Assembly: GCF_000473105.1 (NCBI RefSeq)
Contig: NZ_KI421498.1
Location: 620,001-684,000, forward strand
Length of the DNA: 64,000 nt
Reading direction: 5' to 3'
Origin: Phaeobacter inhibens DSM 16374
GTDB lineage: Bacteria > Pseudomonadota > Alphaproteobacteria > Rhodobacterales > Rhodobacteraceae
In this document: positions 18,715 to 27,808 of the stretch, piece by piece
Numbering within the stretch: the stretch's first letter is position 1
How the letters are laid out: each line of letters starts with the position of its first letter
The notes under the pieces: model-generated
What the model was told of the DNA's origin: nothing
What the model saw: only the letters and a program-made list of their open reading frames with translations
Database searches by the model: none
Made by a program: the position numbers and the translations under genes

Positions 18715-20673
18715 TCACAGCGAGATTCTATAGCGTGCAAAGCCATCCGGGCCTTCACCTGCAGGTTCAATCGCAATGCTCTCGACGCTGTCGACATAAG
18801 CCGCCGCCTTTGGACCGGTGTCAAACAGAACCGATGTGTCCGCCAGCGGCGCAAAGCGCCAATTGGCATCCGCACGCGGGCTGATGGTGCCTTTCTCAAC
18901 GATATAGCGCACGATCACATCGCGGTTGGTGTCCGGCCCCTCAAAGACAACGGTATCTCCCATCGCGCCCGGGAAGGCGCCACCGCCGCCTGCGCGGTAG
19001 TTGTTGGTGGCGATAATGAACTCCTGCGCGGGATCAATCGGCGCGCCGTCGAACTCAAGATTGACGATGCGATTGGCGTCGGGGTTTTCCAATGCGCCCT
19101 TGGGGCCGAACTTGGAGGGTTGCGACAGATCAATCTGATAGGTCACCCCGTCGATCACGTCAAAGTTGTAGCTGGGGAAGACGGGATTGAGCAGCACCTG
19201 ATCCGCCGCACCGGGGGTAATCTGATTGAACATACCGGCAGAGCGTTCCAGCCAATCCTTGACCTGCGCGCCGGTTACCCGCACCGCACGGGCAGTGTTG
19301 GGATAGAGGTAGAGATCCGCGACATTCTTGATCGCGACATCGCCCTTGGGCACATCGGTGTAATACTCCGCACCACCGCGACCGCCAGCTTTGAACGGGG
19401 CCGCTGCAGAGAGGATCGGCAGGCCTTCATGTTCGGTGCCTTTGAGCATCTGCTCAATGTACCAGGTCTGCGCAATCGACACGATCTGCACCGATGGATC
19501 ATCGGCGACCAGTGCAAAATAGCTGTGCAGCGGCGCGTCAGTCTTGCCCACGGCGCGGCGCACATATTGCAGCGTCTCGTCATGTTCTTTCTGCGCGGCC
19601 GCCAGCACCGCAGGGGCACTTTCGACCAGGGCGGTGATCGACCGGTCCTCTTCGCGCTGAGAAATCGGGCGCGCCTCTGACGCGTGGCCGACGACGCGCC
19701 AGCCGCTGCCATCGCGTTCCAGCATCAGATCAATCAGACCCATATGGCTGCCCCAGAAACCGCCCATGGTGGCGGGGGTGCCGTGGATGGTGCCCTTGTC
19801 GACATCCACTCCGGCAAAATCGGCATAGGTGGAGGAGGGGAAGACCAGATGCGAATGGCCGGTCATAATGGCATCGATGCCCTCAACCGCCGCCAGCGGG
19901 ACCGAGGCATTCTCCATCCCGTCGACTTCCTGTGCGCTGCCAATACCGGAATGCGAGAGCGCGATAATGATGTCAGCGCCTTTCTCCTTCATCTCCGGTA
20001 CATAGGCGCGGGCAGTTTCCAAAATGTCGCGCGCCTGAACATTGCCCTCCAGATGGCGGCGATCCCAGTTCATCACCTGCGGGGGCACAAAACCAATCAG
20101 GCCGATCTTGATCGGATGGGTGTTGCCCGCGCCATCGGTCAGTTCGCGCTCCAGGATCACATAGGGCGGCAGCAGGGTTGTGTCGTCGCGCGGACCGGCG
20201 CCGGTTGATTTGGCGACATTGGCGCAGACCACGGGGAAGTCGGCCCCGGCGAGGGATTTCATCAGGAAATCCAGCCCGTAGTTGAACTCATGATTGCCCA
20301 GCGTCGAGCCATCAAACCCCACGGCATTCATCGCCTGAATGACCGGGTGGGTGTCGCCTTCCTTCATGCCCCGCTCATAGGCGATATAGTCGCCCATCGG
20401 ATTGCCCTGTAGAAAATCGCCATTGTCTAACAGCAGCGAATTGGTCGCCTCGGCGCGGATATCGCCAATCAGCGAGGCCGTACGGGCCAGTCCGACCGTG
20501 TCGCGGGGTTTGTCGGCATAATAGTCATAGGGAAACACATGCACATGCAGGTCCGTGGTCTCCATCAGGCGCAGATGCACCTGGTTGGAGGCCGCCTGAA
20601 CAGAAAACGGATGCAGTGCAATAAGCCCTGCGCTGCCAGCCAGAAAGGACCGGCGATCAAGTTGGATAGGCAT
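18715..20673 (-). CDS. cpdB: 2',3'-cyclic-nucleotide 2'-phosphodiesterase/3'-nucleotidase
   Basis: A 652-residue periplasmic enzyme that opens 2',3'-cyclic nucleotides and dephosphorylates 3'-nucleotides to scavenge nucleosides and phosphate. The N-terminus has a twin-arginine signal (DRRSFLAG, then ALHPFSVQA). The calcineurin-like metallophosphatase domain (~28-350) has metal-site motifs [23 protein letters not shown] and GHSHLVFP. The C-terminal 5'-nucleotidase domain (~380-650) has the substrate-stacking region [13 protein letters not shown]. Length is typical of CpdB. Monocistronic. Confidence 0.95.
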   Translation of the reverse strand: MPIQLDRRSFLAGSAGLIALHPFSVQAASNQVHLRLMETTDLHVHVFPYDYYADKPRDTVGLARTASLIGDIRAEATNSLLLDNGDFLQGNPMGDYIAYERGMKEGDTHPVIQAMNAVGFDGSTLGNHEFNYGLDFLMKSLAGADFPVVCANVAKSTGAGPRDDTTLLPPYVILERELTDGAGNTHPIKIGLIGFVPPQVMNWDRRHLEGNVQARDILETARAYVPEMKEKGADIIIALSHSGIGSAQEVDGMENASVPLAAVEGIDAIMTGHSHLVFPSSTYADFAGVDVDKGTIHGTPATMGGFWGSHMGLIDLMLERDGSGWRVVGHASEARPISQREEDRSITALVESAPAVLAAAQKEHDETLQYVRRAVGKTDAPLHSYFALVADDPSVQIVSIAQTWYIEQMLKGTEHEGLPILSAAAPFKAGGRGGAEYYTDVPKGDVAIKNVADLYLYPNTARAVRVTGAQVKDWLERSAGMFNQITPGAADQVLLNPVFPSYNFDVIDGVTYQIDLSQPSKFGPKGALENPDANRIVNLEFDGAPIDPAQEFIIATNNYRAGGGGAFPGAMGDTVVFEGPDTNRDVIVRYIVEKGTISPRADANWRFAPLADTSVLFDTGPKAAAYVDSVESIAIEPAGEGPDGFARYRISL

Positions 20674-20822
20674 TTTTCACTCCGACGTCTTTTTATAATA
20701 GACATCTATGCTAGCAGAAAAATGCGTATCGTCATGTGACAGTTTTGCGCTAACAGGTTTTGCGGCAGCCTGTCGCGCAATTCTGAAATAGATTATGGTT
20801 TTCAGATGGTTGTGCGTGCCGC

Positions 20823-21293
20823 CTAGGGGCGCAACCCGGTTTCACGCAACATGCCACGGCGTTTGGCGGCGTAATAGTAGCCGCGCGAATAGTGCTTTAC
20901 CGCCTGATCATAACTGCCATCGGAGAGGAGCCAGGCCCCGCGCAGATATTTCACCGCATACTTCAGGTTGGTATCCGCATCCAGAAGATCCTTCGGTTTG
21001 CCCCGAAACCCCATGGAGCGGGCTGTGGCGGGCAGGATCTGCAGCAGACCATAATAGGGCCGGTTGATGGCCCAGGGGCGATGCGTGCTCTCCCGGATGG
21101 CGAGCCGATGCACCAGCGGGCGCGGCACCTCATAGTGGTCAGCCCAGAAATTGATCTTGCGCCGCAGTTCGGGTGTTTCATTGGGATAGAGCGGCGGTTT
21201 GGCGGCGCGTTTTGTTGCGGCGGGTGCATCGCCACAGGCCGCCAGAGCGAGCGGGCTGAGAAGGAAGGCCAAAGCCGTTCTGCGATCAATCAT
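20823..21293 (-). CDS. lytic transglycosylase lipoprotein
   Basis: A 156-residue SLT-fold muramidase. The N-terminal lipoprotein signal has lipobox LALAAC, with lipidated Cys at residue 20. The catalytic Glu lies in LAIRESTHRP, followed by the conserved GLLQILPATARSMGF (the family's GLMQ/MP block) and the late AVKYLRGA...AVKHYSRG part. It would cleave the glycan strand of peptidoglycan to leave 1,6-anhydro ends. The protein is small, with little beyond the catalytic domain. Monocistronic. Confidence 0.92.
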   Translation of the reverse strand: MIDRRTALAFLLSPLALAACGDAPAATKRAAKPPLYPNETPELRRKINFWADHYEVPRPLVHRLAIRESTHRPWAINRPYYGLLQILPATARSMGFRGKPKDLLDADTNLKYAVKYLRGAWLLSDGSYDQAVKHYSRGYYYAAKRRGMLRETGLRP

Positions 21294-21607
21294 GGAAACT
21301 GCCTGTTATATCCCCGGTCTGGCCAGGTCGGCGGCAGATTAGGCGGGGGATGGGATTTGGGCAAATGGCAGATATGGGCATCGGCGGATATCCCCCCCTG
21401 TCGGGGACCGGGGGCGAGGGGCGGGTGTCGCTGGCTAAAATTTTAGCGGCTATTCAATTGTGCCGGGCCGCCGGACACCGCAGGATTTTGACGCGCATGA
21501 ACCGGGCACAGAGCCCCGTCCCAACACGGCTCCCGTGCCTGCGGCCCGCTTGGGATGCACATGCAAAGGGGCCGCGAGGGGGAGCCTTCGCGGCTCCGCC
21601 TGCGCTG
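21294..21607. other. gene-free stretch
   Basis: About 310 bp with no supportable gene. A short dyad, GGGAGCC-TTCGC-GGCTCC (about 21578-21596), lies just after the end of the small minus-strand ORF and could terminate it. Confidence 0.4.
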
Positions 21608-21790
21608 TCAGGGCTGAATGAACCTGTGCGGATTGTGTTGGGTCAACTCCGCCGTGATCAACTCCGGTGGCACCAGATTGCTGATTGCCTCGCCCTTATG
21701 GCGCGGATTTTCAAAGCTGAATCCCCGCAGCAGCCGCAACAGCAACCGGCGGCGCAATGCAGTTTCTTCCCGGATCAGTTCCTCTTCCAT
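21608..21790 (-). CDS. small hypothetical protein
   Basis: A possible 60-residue protein (MEEELIREETALRRRLLLRL...), strongly charged at the N-terminus and helical in its first half. ATG at 21790 is preceded by GGGGGTGACC, a fair ribosome site. It lies in an otherwise empty 730-bp gap upstream of the lytic transglycosylase gene and downstream of rplI. I know no family for it; a conservation check would settle whether it is real. Confidence 0.42.
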   Translation of the reverse strand: MEEELIREETALRRRLLLRLLRGFSFENPRHKGEAISNLVPPELITAELTQHNPHRFIQP

Positions 21791-21963
21791 GGTCACCCCC
21801 AGATGACTGAATATCGTCGAGCACAGATGCGAGGGCACAAGCCCACGGCGGGGTCCAAGACTGGCAGAAACCACCGAAGATGAGATTACCAGCGCAGAGT
21901 TTATGCGGCGAGTTTGAAGCGAGTTTGATCTGTCTGCGCCCGCAGGATATCAGGCGGCATACG

Positions 21964-21993
21964 AAAAAGGCCGCCCCGGATGGAGCGGCCTTT
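21964..21993 (-). terminator. terminator of rpsF-rpsR-rplI
   Basis: AAAGGCCGC / GCGGCCTTT perfect 9-bp stem. Read on the minus strand it is followed by TTTTT, ~30 bp after the rplI stop. Confidence 0.93.
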
Positions 21994-22020
21994 CTCAATG
22001 TCGGATAGATCCAATGCCGA

Positions 22021-22638
22021 TCAGGCGTTGGTCTCTTCGTCGTCGCTTGCAGCCGGGGCTGCATCATCGTCGTCGTCCGAAGCGGCAGAGCCGATATCGT
22101 CGAACAGCTCGGAGATTTCGAATTCAGCAGCGGCTTCTTCTTCAGCGGCCAGCTCTTGAATCGATTTGCCCGAGGCCTGCAGCTCAGCTTCTTCAGCCGA
22201 ACGTGCAACGTTCAGTTTGATCTGAACTTCGACTTCAGGGTGCAGCTTCACAACAACGCTGTGCAGGCCCAGATCCTTGATCGGCGAGAGCAGAGCGATC
22301 TGCTTCTTGTCGACCGAGAAGCCTTCTTCGGTGGCTGCGTCTGCGGCGTCACGGGGGGTGACGGAACCGTAGAGCGCGCCCGCGTCAGAAGCGGAGCGAA
22401 TCACGATGAACTGCTGACCGTCCAGCTTTTCAGCCAGAGCTTCCGCTTCTTTTTTGGTTTCCAGGTTGCGCGCTTCAAGCTGCGCTTTCTGGTCCTCAAA
22501 ACGAGCGATGTTGTTCTGCGACGCGGTCAGCGCCTTGCCTTGCGGCAGCAGGAAGTTGCGAGCATAGCCGGGCTTGACGTCCACGACTTCGCCCATTTGG
22601 CCCAGCTTGGCCACACGTTCCAGAAGGATAACTTGCAT
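22021..22638 (-). CDS. rplI: 50S ribosomal protein bL9
   Basis: 205 residues against ~149 in E. coli. The N-domain ([36 protein letters not shown]) binds 23S rRNA; the C-domain reaches to ~150. The remaining ~55 residues are a very acidic Ala/Asp/Glu tail ([21 protein letters not shown]...), a common extension in Rhodobacterales and probably disordered. Last gene of rpsF-rpsR-rplI, 12 bp after rpsR. Confidence 0.97.
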   Translation of the reverse strand: MQVILLERVAKLGQMGEVVDVKPGYARNFLLPQGKALTASQNNIARFEDQKAQLEARNLETKKEAEALAEKLDGQQFIVIRSASDAGALYGSVTPRDAADAATEEGFSVDKKQIALLSPIKDLGLHSVVVKLHPEVEVQIKLNVARSAEEAELQASGKSIQELAAEEEAAAEFEISELFDDIGSAASDDDDDAAPAASDDEETNA

Positions 22639-22650
22639 GTGCTTATCTCC

Positions 22651-22878
22651 TTACTTCACGGCGTAGGGCAGCAGGGCGAGGAAGCGGGCGCGCTTGATAG
22701 CACGGGCCAGTTCACGCTGCTTCTTTGCCGAAACGGCGGTGATGCGCGAAGGCACAATCTTACCACGTTCGGAAATGTAGCGCTGCAGAAGACGGGTGTC
22801 TTTGTAGTCGATTTTCGGCGCATTGTCGCCCGAGAACGGGCATACTTTACGACGACGGAAAAACGGTTTGGCTGCCAT
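22651..22878 (-). CDS. rpsR: 30S ribosomal protein bS18
   Basis: 75 residues, standard length. It carries the conserved [20 protein letters not shown] core, with [30 protein letters not shown] behind it. It binds bS6 on the small subunit platform; the bS6 gene is immediately upstream in the same operon. Confidence 0.98.
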   Translation of the reverse strand: MAAKPFFRRRKVCPFSGDNAPKIDYKDTRLLQRYISERGKIVPSRITAVSAKKQRELARAIKRARFLALLPYAVK

Positions 22879-22906
22879 GGTTTAGCGTCCTTTTCTCAAG
22901 CGTTGA

Positions 22907-23260
22907 TCAGCGGCGCTCACGACGCGAGTCGCGCTCATCGCGCTTCTGCATCTGAACCGAGGGGCCGTCTTCATGTGCGTCAACCTTGATGGTCAGAACG
23001 CGCATAACGTCATCATGCAGGCGCATCAGACGCTCCATTTCCTGGATCGCCGCTGCGGATGCATCGGTCTTCAGGAAGGAGTAGTGGCCCTTACGATTTT
23101 TGTTGATCTTATAGGCCATCGTCTTGACGCCCCAGTACTCGCTGTCGACCAGGCTACCGCCGTTGTCGGACAGAACAGCACCGAAATGTTCGATGAGGCC
23201 TTCAGCTTGCGAGTTGGACAAGTCCTGACGCGCAATCATGACATGCTCGTAGAGTGGCAT
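22907..23260 (-). CDS. rpsF: 30S ribosomal protein bS6
   Basis: 117 residues with MPLYEHVMIARQDLSNSQ at the start and the GVKTMAYKINKNRKGHYSFL RNA-binding block. The C-terminus is charged and Arg-rich (MQKRDERDSRRERR). First gene of the operon; its promoter lies in the gap to the right. Confidence 0.98.
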   Translation of the reverse strand: MPLYEHVMIARQDLSNSQAEGLIEHFGAVLSDNGGSLVDSEYWGVKTMAYKINKNRKGHYSFLKTDASAAAIQEMERLMRLHDDVMRVLTIKVDAHEDGPSVQMQKRDERDSRRERR

Positions 23261-23790
23261 GTGAACTCCAGTTTGTGTCTAGGCGCATTTCATAGACGGG
23301 GCGGTTGATCCTTCCGCTGCCCTGTCACGAGAGTCTGCGCGGATCGAAAATGTCGCGGAAGGAAGCCCCCATATACAGGTTGCCGACAAAAGGGCAAGAC
23401 CCGTTTCCCGGCAGCCCTTGTCCGCACGGGTTTTCGGCGGCGATTACACCTTGCGGGGCTGGTTCAGCGCATGTGAACCAAATTTTAGCAAAATCATGCC
23501 ATTCTGAAGATGGCCAGAAGATTTTGAATGGATCCAGTGCGGCAACCACGGGCGCCGCCCCCATCAGCCCCCGCCTGAGGGGGCGTTGATCAAGGCAGTC
23601 AATGATCCGGGCAGCCAGCGGGAAACGGCGGGAAACGACGGCGACCACCAGATCCACAATAACCGCCGCTCTGCTGAAATCGTGTCAAAGGCGGGCAGGG
23701 CAGGACCAACCACTGGGCAATCGCATGGGCGCGACCTGTATTTACCGCAACTCCGCCCCATTTCAGCCCCAATGCTGGCGTCAATCTTGG
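23261..23790. other. gene-free divergent region before rpsF
   Basis: Most of a 634-bp gap between rpsF and a divergent membrane-protein gene. It should hold the rpsF promoter. Weak ORFs on both strands lack ribosome sites and family signal. Nothing else seen except the CtrA box at its right end. Confidence 0.5.
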
Positions 23791-23806
23791 TTAATGAAGC
23801 GTTAAC
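23791..23806 (+). promoter_or_regulatory. CtrA box
   Basis: TTAA-TGAAGCG-TTAAC matches the CtrA full-site consensus TTAA-N7-TTAAC exactly. It lies 89 bp before the next gene start on the plus strand. Confidence 0.6.
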
Positions 23807-23894
23807 CGGCCAGCCAGACCCAGACCAAAGGCGCAGAAAGCGCCGCCGAGAAGGCAGGGCAGACCGACCGCGTTAAGAGTGAGAAGGACCAGAG

Positions 23895-24491
23895 ATGAGC
23901 ATCATCGAACCATCCGACATCGGGTTTCAGCCTGCGCATCAGCCTCGTTTTGGTCATGCCATGCACGGTACGTCAGCTCAATCCTATGTCAGACAGTCTC
24001 GTGCCGCGCGACGTCTGGCGGATCTGGCCCGCTCCACGCCTTTGAACCTGCAAGTGCAGGCCAATTGGCCGGTTCGCTCCATTCTGCTGCGCATTCTTGG
24101 CGGTGGCATGGTGCTTGGCTCCACGGGGCTGTGGCTGCTGCCCGATGCCGGGGTTGATCCGCAGATGTCGCTGATCCGGATCGGGATTTCCATCGCCTTC
24201 CTCTTTGTCGGTCTGATCCTTCTGACCACACATCACCCCGACAGCCAGCCGGAGGCCTGTTTCGACCCGGTTCGCCGCGAGTTGCGGATCCTGCGCAAAT
24301 CCCGCAATGGAGCCCCCCGCGTTGTCCTGCGCCGCAGCTACGCCAGCCTTGGCGGCGTGCGCCTTTCGGCCAATGCCATTTCGGTGCTGGACAGCGATGG
24401 CTCCGTTCTGATGGACCTGCCGATTGACAGCGCGGACACCCGTCTGCGGCTGCGCGATCAGCTCAATGGCGCCTTGCCCATTCTCAGCTGA
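23895..24491 (+). CDS. hypothetical membrane protein behind a CtrA box
   Basis: A 198-residue protein of unknown family. A basic, soluble N-terminus (~1-60) is followed by two transmembrane helices (~66-85 ILLRILGGGMVLGSTGLWLL; ~95-113 IRIGISIAFLFVGLILLT). The ~85-residue cytoplasmic part (PEACFDPVRRELRILRKS...) resembles a small beta-rich domain. ATG follows GAGAAGGACCAGAG. It may belong to the CtrA regulon (motility, GTA, cell cycle in this order) because of the box upstream. Confidence 0.75.
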   Translation: MSIIEPSDIGFQPAHQPRFGHAMHGTSAQSYVRQSRAARRLADLARSTPLNLQVQANWPVRSILLRILGGGMVLGSTGLWLLPDAGVDPQMSLIRIGISIAFLFVGLILLTTHHPDSQPEACFDPVRRELRILRKSRNGAPRVVLRRSYASLGGVRLSANAISVLDSDGSVLMDLPIDSADTRLRLRDQLNGALPILS

Positions 24492-24716
24492 CCGCCCCGG
24501 CAGAAACCACCCCAACAGGCGGCGCTCTTGCCGATCTGTTCCGGCCCATTTCATACCGCGACCCATCACAACTGCGCGAGAACCCGCCGCTCTGCACAGA
24601 TGCAGCTTTGGTTGTTCATCTGAACACAGATAGTGTTGGGTTTTGCGGGCTTCCCTTTCGGGCGAGAAAATCCTCAACTGGGAAGTGATGTTACACGGTC
24701 CAATGGAGCCAAAATC

Positions 24717-25292
24717 ATGAAAACCACTCTTCTCGCTGCCGCCCTGATGGGCGCTGCCGCCACCACTGCCTTTGCTGCGCCCGAAGCCTATAACCTGGAT
24801 GCAAGCCACAGCCAGGTGGTGTTCAGCTACAACCACCTTGGGTTCTCCACCACCTATGGCATGTTCTCCGGCTTTGAGGGTGAGATTGCCTTTGATCAGG
24901 AAAACCCCGAAGCCTCCAGCGTCTCCGTCTCGATGCCTGCAAAATCCATGCTGACCGGCTGGGAAGGGCGTTTTGACCACTTTATGTCGAAGGATTTCTT
25001 TGGTGCCGATGACAAGGAGATGATCACCTTCACCTCCACCGGCATTAAGGTGACCGGCGAGAATACCGCTGAAATCACCGGCGATCTGACCCTGAACGGC
25101 GTCACCAAATCCGTGGTTCTGGACGCCAAACTGAACCAGGTCGGCGATCACCCGATGGCGGGCAAGCCCTGGGCCGGTTTTGACGCCACCACCACGCTGC
25201 TGCGCTCCGACTACGAACTGGGCAAATTCGCCCCCTTCGTCAGCGATGAGGTCGATGTGAAGATCTCGGTTGAGGCGATGAAGGCCGAATAA
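24717..25292 (+). CDS. periplasmic YceI-family protein
   Basis: A 191-residue protein with signal peptide (MKTTLLAAALMGAAATTAFA) and one YceI lipocalin-like barrel that binds a polyisoprenoid or other amphiphile. Family blocks seen are YNLDASHSQVVFSYNHLGFS near the mature N-terminus, the FDHFMSKDFFGADDKEMITF turn and GDLTLNGVTKSVVLDAKLN. ATG at 24717 is the signal-peptide start; the frame is open 28 codons upstream without meaning. A second YceI domain is fused to cytochrome b561 at 26328-27623. Confidence 0.93.
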   Translation: MKTTLLAAALMGAAATTAFAAPEAYNLDASHSQVVFSYNHLGFSTTYGMFSGFEGEIAFDQENPEASSVSVSMPAKSMLTGWEGRFDHFMSKDFFGADDKEMITFTSTGIKVTGENTAEITGDLTLNGVTKSVVLDAKLNQVGDHPMAGKPWAGFDATTTLLRSDYELGKFAPFVSDEVDVKISVEAMKAE

Positions 25293-25342
25293 GCCGGAGA
25301 CCACATCACGGTGCGACCATAAGGCTCACTGCGCGTAACCAG

Positions 25343-25374
25343 AAACCGCCGCCCCAAAGGGTGGCGGTTTTTTC
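25343..25374 (+). terminator. YceI gene terminator
   Basis: AAACCGCC / GGCGGTTT perfect 8-bp stem followed by T-rich sequence, ~50 bp after the stop. Confidence 0.88.
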
Positions 25375-25482
25375 TCGACACAGCACGTTGATCCACTTTG
25401 AGCCCAAACTGTAAGATGCTGCGCTTGACGCCAATGTCTGCTAACTTCGAATTCAAGGGTTTCAGCTAGGGTTTGTTTTGAA

Positions 25483-26241
25483 TTGAGACTATCCATCGCC
25501 GTTTTCGCTGCGCTCTTTTGGTTTGGGGTTTCATCACCCGTCCAAGCGCATTCGCCCTACTTTGGCCAAAGCGAGAGGATTGAACATCCAAAATTTGGCG
25601 TTGTTGAGTTCGCCGTTCTATACGGCGACGGCATATTCTTCGCTGATCCCTCGCAAGTAGTAGCACTTGATAGCGAAGGATATTTGCTTGCTGCAACGCC
25701 GCAGTCAAAGGCATTACTCATCCAATGCGACAGATCAGTCAGCCCACCAGATTGCCGGATTTACGATGAATTGCAGGGCGTTGTTCTTGAGCCCGACTAC
25801 AAACAGTGGGCGCGGGGCAGAATAATTGAAGAAGAAGGCAGGCCGCCCCGTGACGCATATCCAGAATACATGGACATACATTATGGTTTTTCCAAGCGCC
25901 CCGCGACGCCTATAGAAAAACTCAGATTTGAGATGGCCGGGGTTTGGGGTTCCCTTACGGGTAGCGCTTTGTCAGTGCTCTGGTGGGTTGTGACTTGGTC
26001 GCTTTTAACGCGTCTCACGTGGAAATGGAAACGCAATGGCTGGCAGCTAAGACCTTTCAAAATTACGGTGTTCGCACTGGCTGTTCTTGGTCTTGCAGTG
26101 TTCATAGGAATGAGCTTCTTGGCCGCCTACGGCTGGCTGCTATCGCCGTACTCACCCTACTTCTTCGCATTTGCTTTCATATTGGGGGCGCTGATCGCTA
26201 CAATCCTGACGCGACCCAAAGCAGTCGTTCAGCGAGATTGA
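25483..26241 (+). CDS. hypothetical exported/membrane protein, atypical composition
   Basis: A 252-residue protein of no family I recognise. Signal peptide (~1-22, ends PVQAHS), then an extracytoplasmic domain of ~130 residues with two Cys (CDRSVSPPDC) that could form a disulphide, and three hydrophobic helices (~152-175, ~198-218, ~222-245). Start appears to be TTG at 25483. Codon use and base composition are visibly more A/T-rich than its neighbours, and it stands alone, so horizontal acquisition is likely. Confidence 0.7.
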   Translation: MRLSIAVFAALFWFGVSSPVQAHSPYFGQSERIEHPKFGVVEFAVLYGDGIFFADPSQVVALDSEGYLLAATPQSKALLIQCDRSVSPPDCRIYDELQGVVLEPDYKQWARGRIIEEEGRPPRDAYPEYMDIHYGFSKRPATPIEKLRFEMAGVWGSLTGSALSVLWWVVTWSLLTRLTWKWKRNGWQLRPFKITVFALAVLGLAVFIGMSFLAAYGWLLSPYSPYFFAFAFILGALIATILTRPKAVVQRD

Positions 26242-26327
26242 CCCAGCGTCCGGTTTGTCCCGCATAGCTAACCAAGACTCTGTGTGAATACCCTCATCCA
26301 CCGGCCGTGTGCCTGCTACAGTCCCCC

Positions 26328-27623
26328 TCACGGCGCGCGGCTGGCGGTCAGGTCAACGACGATGGTCACCGCATAGGCCAGAGAGCCTTCGTCCTGCACA
26401 CCGCGCCCGATGTTGAAATCCAGCCGGTTCACTTCGGCGCTGCCGGACATCACCGCGGTGTCACCGTTCAGATCCAGCGTGAAGGGCAGGCGCAGTGGCA
26501 CCTCCTGGTCGCGGATGCGCAGGGTGCCCTCGGCAATATAACCCTCCGCCAGCTTTTCAATCTCGGCGCGGAACTCGGCGGTGGGGTAGCTGGCACTGTC
26601 GAAATAATCCGGCCCCATCGCCTGATCGGTGACCGATCCCAGCATCAGCGACGGGATTGCCACGGAGACGGTGACCGTGCCCGCAGGGCCGGGGGCGTTT
26701 GGCTCCTCAAACGCGATGCTCGCCTGCCACTGGTCGAACTGACCGCGCACTTCGCTGCCCATCTGTACGATGGCGATGGCCAGCGTACCGTCCTGAACCA
26801 CCCAGCTGCCAGCGGGCATTGTGTCGGTATCTGTGCCTGCCTCGTGGTCATGGTCATGCCCGTGGCCAGCAGCGGTGTCGGCCGGCGCGTGGCTATGCGG
26901 CGCATAAAGCCCGAAGGCCCCACCGCCCGCCAGCACCAGACCCCAGATTGCCAGCGCCACCAGAAACGGCAGGGCACCATGAGGCGTCTCGGTCTGGGCG
27001 GTGACCTCAGGTGCGCGCCCCGGCAGCATCCGGCGCAGGGTGGCGTCGCGGTCAACCACCTCATGTTTCAACGCACCGGCAATATGCAGCCCCAACGCCA
27101 CCGCAAGGGTCCAGACAAACAGCCAGTGCAGCCCGCCAAACACTGCAGCCACCGCCTCTGATTTCGGCACGAACGGCAGATCCTGACCAAACGGCCACCA
27201 GATCGGCGCAAAGCCGGTGGTCGCTGCGTGGTGGATCCAACCCGTCAGCGGCGCGGCAACCAGTGCACCATACAGCAGCCAATGCACCACCTCAGCCAGC
27301 ACTGTCTCCGCCCGTCGCTCCGGATGCAGCGGCACCGGCTTGGGCTGGCTCAGCGCCCAGAGAATGCGCAGCAGCGCGGTCAGGAACAGCGCCAGTCCCA
27401 GGGTTTTGTGCAGCGAGAACAGCAGCGCCGCGCGGGTCAGCGTCGCCTGCGCGCCGTCGAAATCGGCGCTCTGGATGTGATGTGCCAGATCATTCGCGAA
27501 ATACCCCAACGGGAACACCGCCAGCATCAAGAGGGCGGTCAGCCAGTGAAACCCCTTGGCGACGCTGCCATAATGGCGGGCGGTGTTGTGGCGGACGGCG
27601 GGAGAGCTGGCAGGGGAGGACAC
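26328..27623 (-). CDS. cytochrome b561-YceI fusion protein
   Basis: 431 residues. Residues ~15-195 are a four-helix cytochrome b561 with His pairs for two b hemes (SVAKGFHWLTALL, FSLHKTLGLALFL, VVHWLLYGALV, GLHWLFVWTLAVALGLHIAG). Another helix (~222-243) leads into a His/Asp-rich linker (GHGHDHDHEAGTD). The C-terminal ~165 residues are a YceI-type domain. It probably moves electrons between the quinone pool and a periplasmic acceptor, with the YceI domain binding an isoprenoid ligand; this is inference. The His-rich linker may bind metal. A stand-alone YceI gene is ~1 kb away on the other strand. Confidence 0.88.
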   Translation of the reverse strand: MSSPASSPAVRHNTARHYGSVAKGFHWLTALLMLAVFPLGYFANDLAHHIQSADFDGAQATLTRAALLFSLHKTLGLALFLTALLRILWALSQPKPVPLHPERRAETVLAEVVHWLLYGALVAAPLTGWIHHAATTGFAPIWWPFGQDLPFVPKSEAVAAVFGGLHWLFVWTLAVALGLHIAGALKHEVVDRDATLRRMLPGRAPEVTAQTETPHGALPFLVALAIWGLVLAGGGAFGLYAPHSHAPADTAAGHGHDHDHEAGTDTDTMPAGSWVVQDGTLAIAIVQMGSEVRGQFDQWQASIAFEEPNAPGPAGTVTVSVAIPSLMLGSVTDQAMGPDYFDSASYPTAEFRAEIEKLAEGYIAEGTLRIRDQEVPLRLPFTLDLNGDTAVMSGSAEVNRLDFNIGRGVQDEGSLAYAVTIVVDLTASRAP

Positions 27624-27808
27624 GTCAGGGAAAACCTTCTCTTCTGGAGCGACAGGATTACCCTATCTTCTCAGCAGGCTGAGACAACACGCATCTCTGT
27701 CACCTGATGCACAGGCTTGGTGCGCCCGCGCAAGGCTGTGCTTGTACGCAGCGTCACCTGCGTCTAAACCCGGTGCAACGCAGATGTGCAGAGAAGATGA
27801 GGTCTCAG

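Noticed and set aside
21350-21883. 177-codon plus-strand ORF left of rplI
   Set aside because: No start signal, no family; overlaps the more plausible small minus-strand ORF.
23618-23636. Short direct repeat GCGGGAAAC, 10-bp period
   Set aside because: Two copies of nine bases in GC-rich DNA are within chance.
23325-23657. 110-codon ORF between rpsF and the CtrA-box gene
   Set aside because: No ribosome site, no conserved look, low codon bias.
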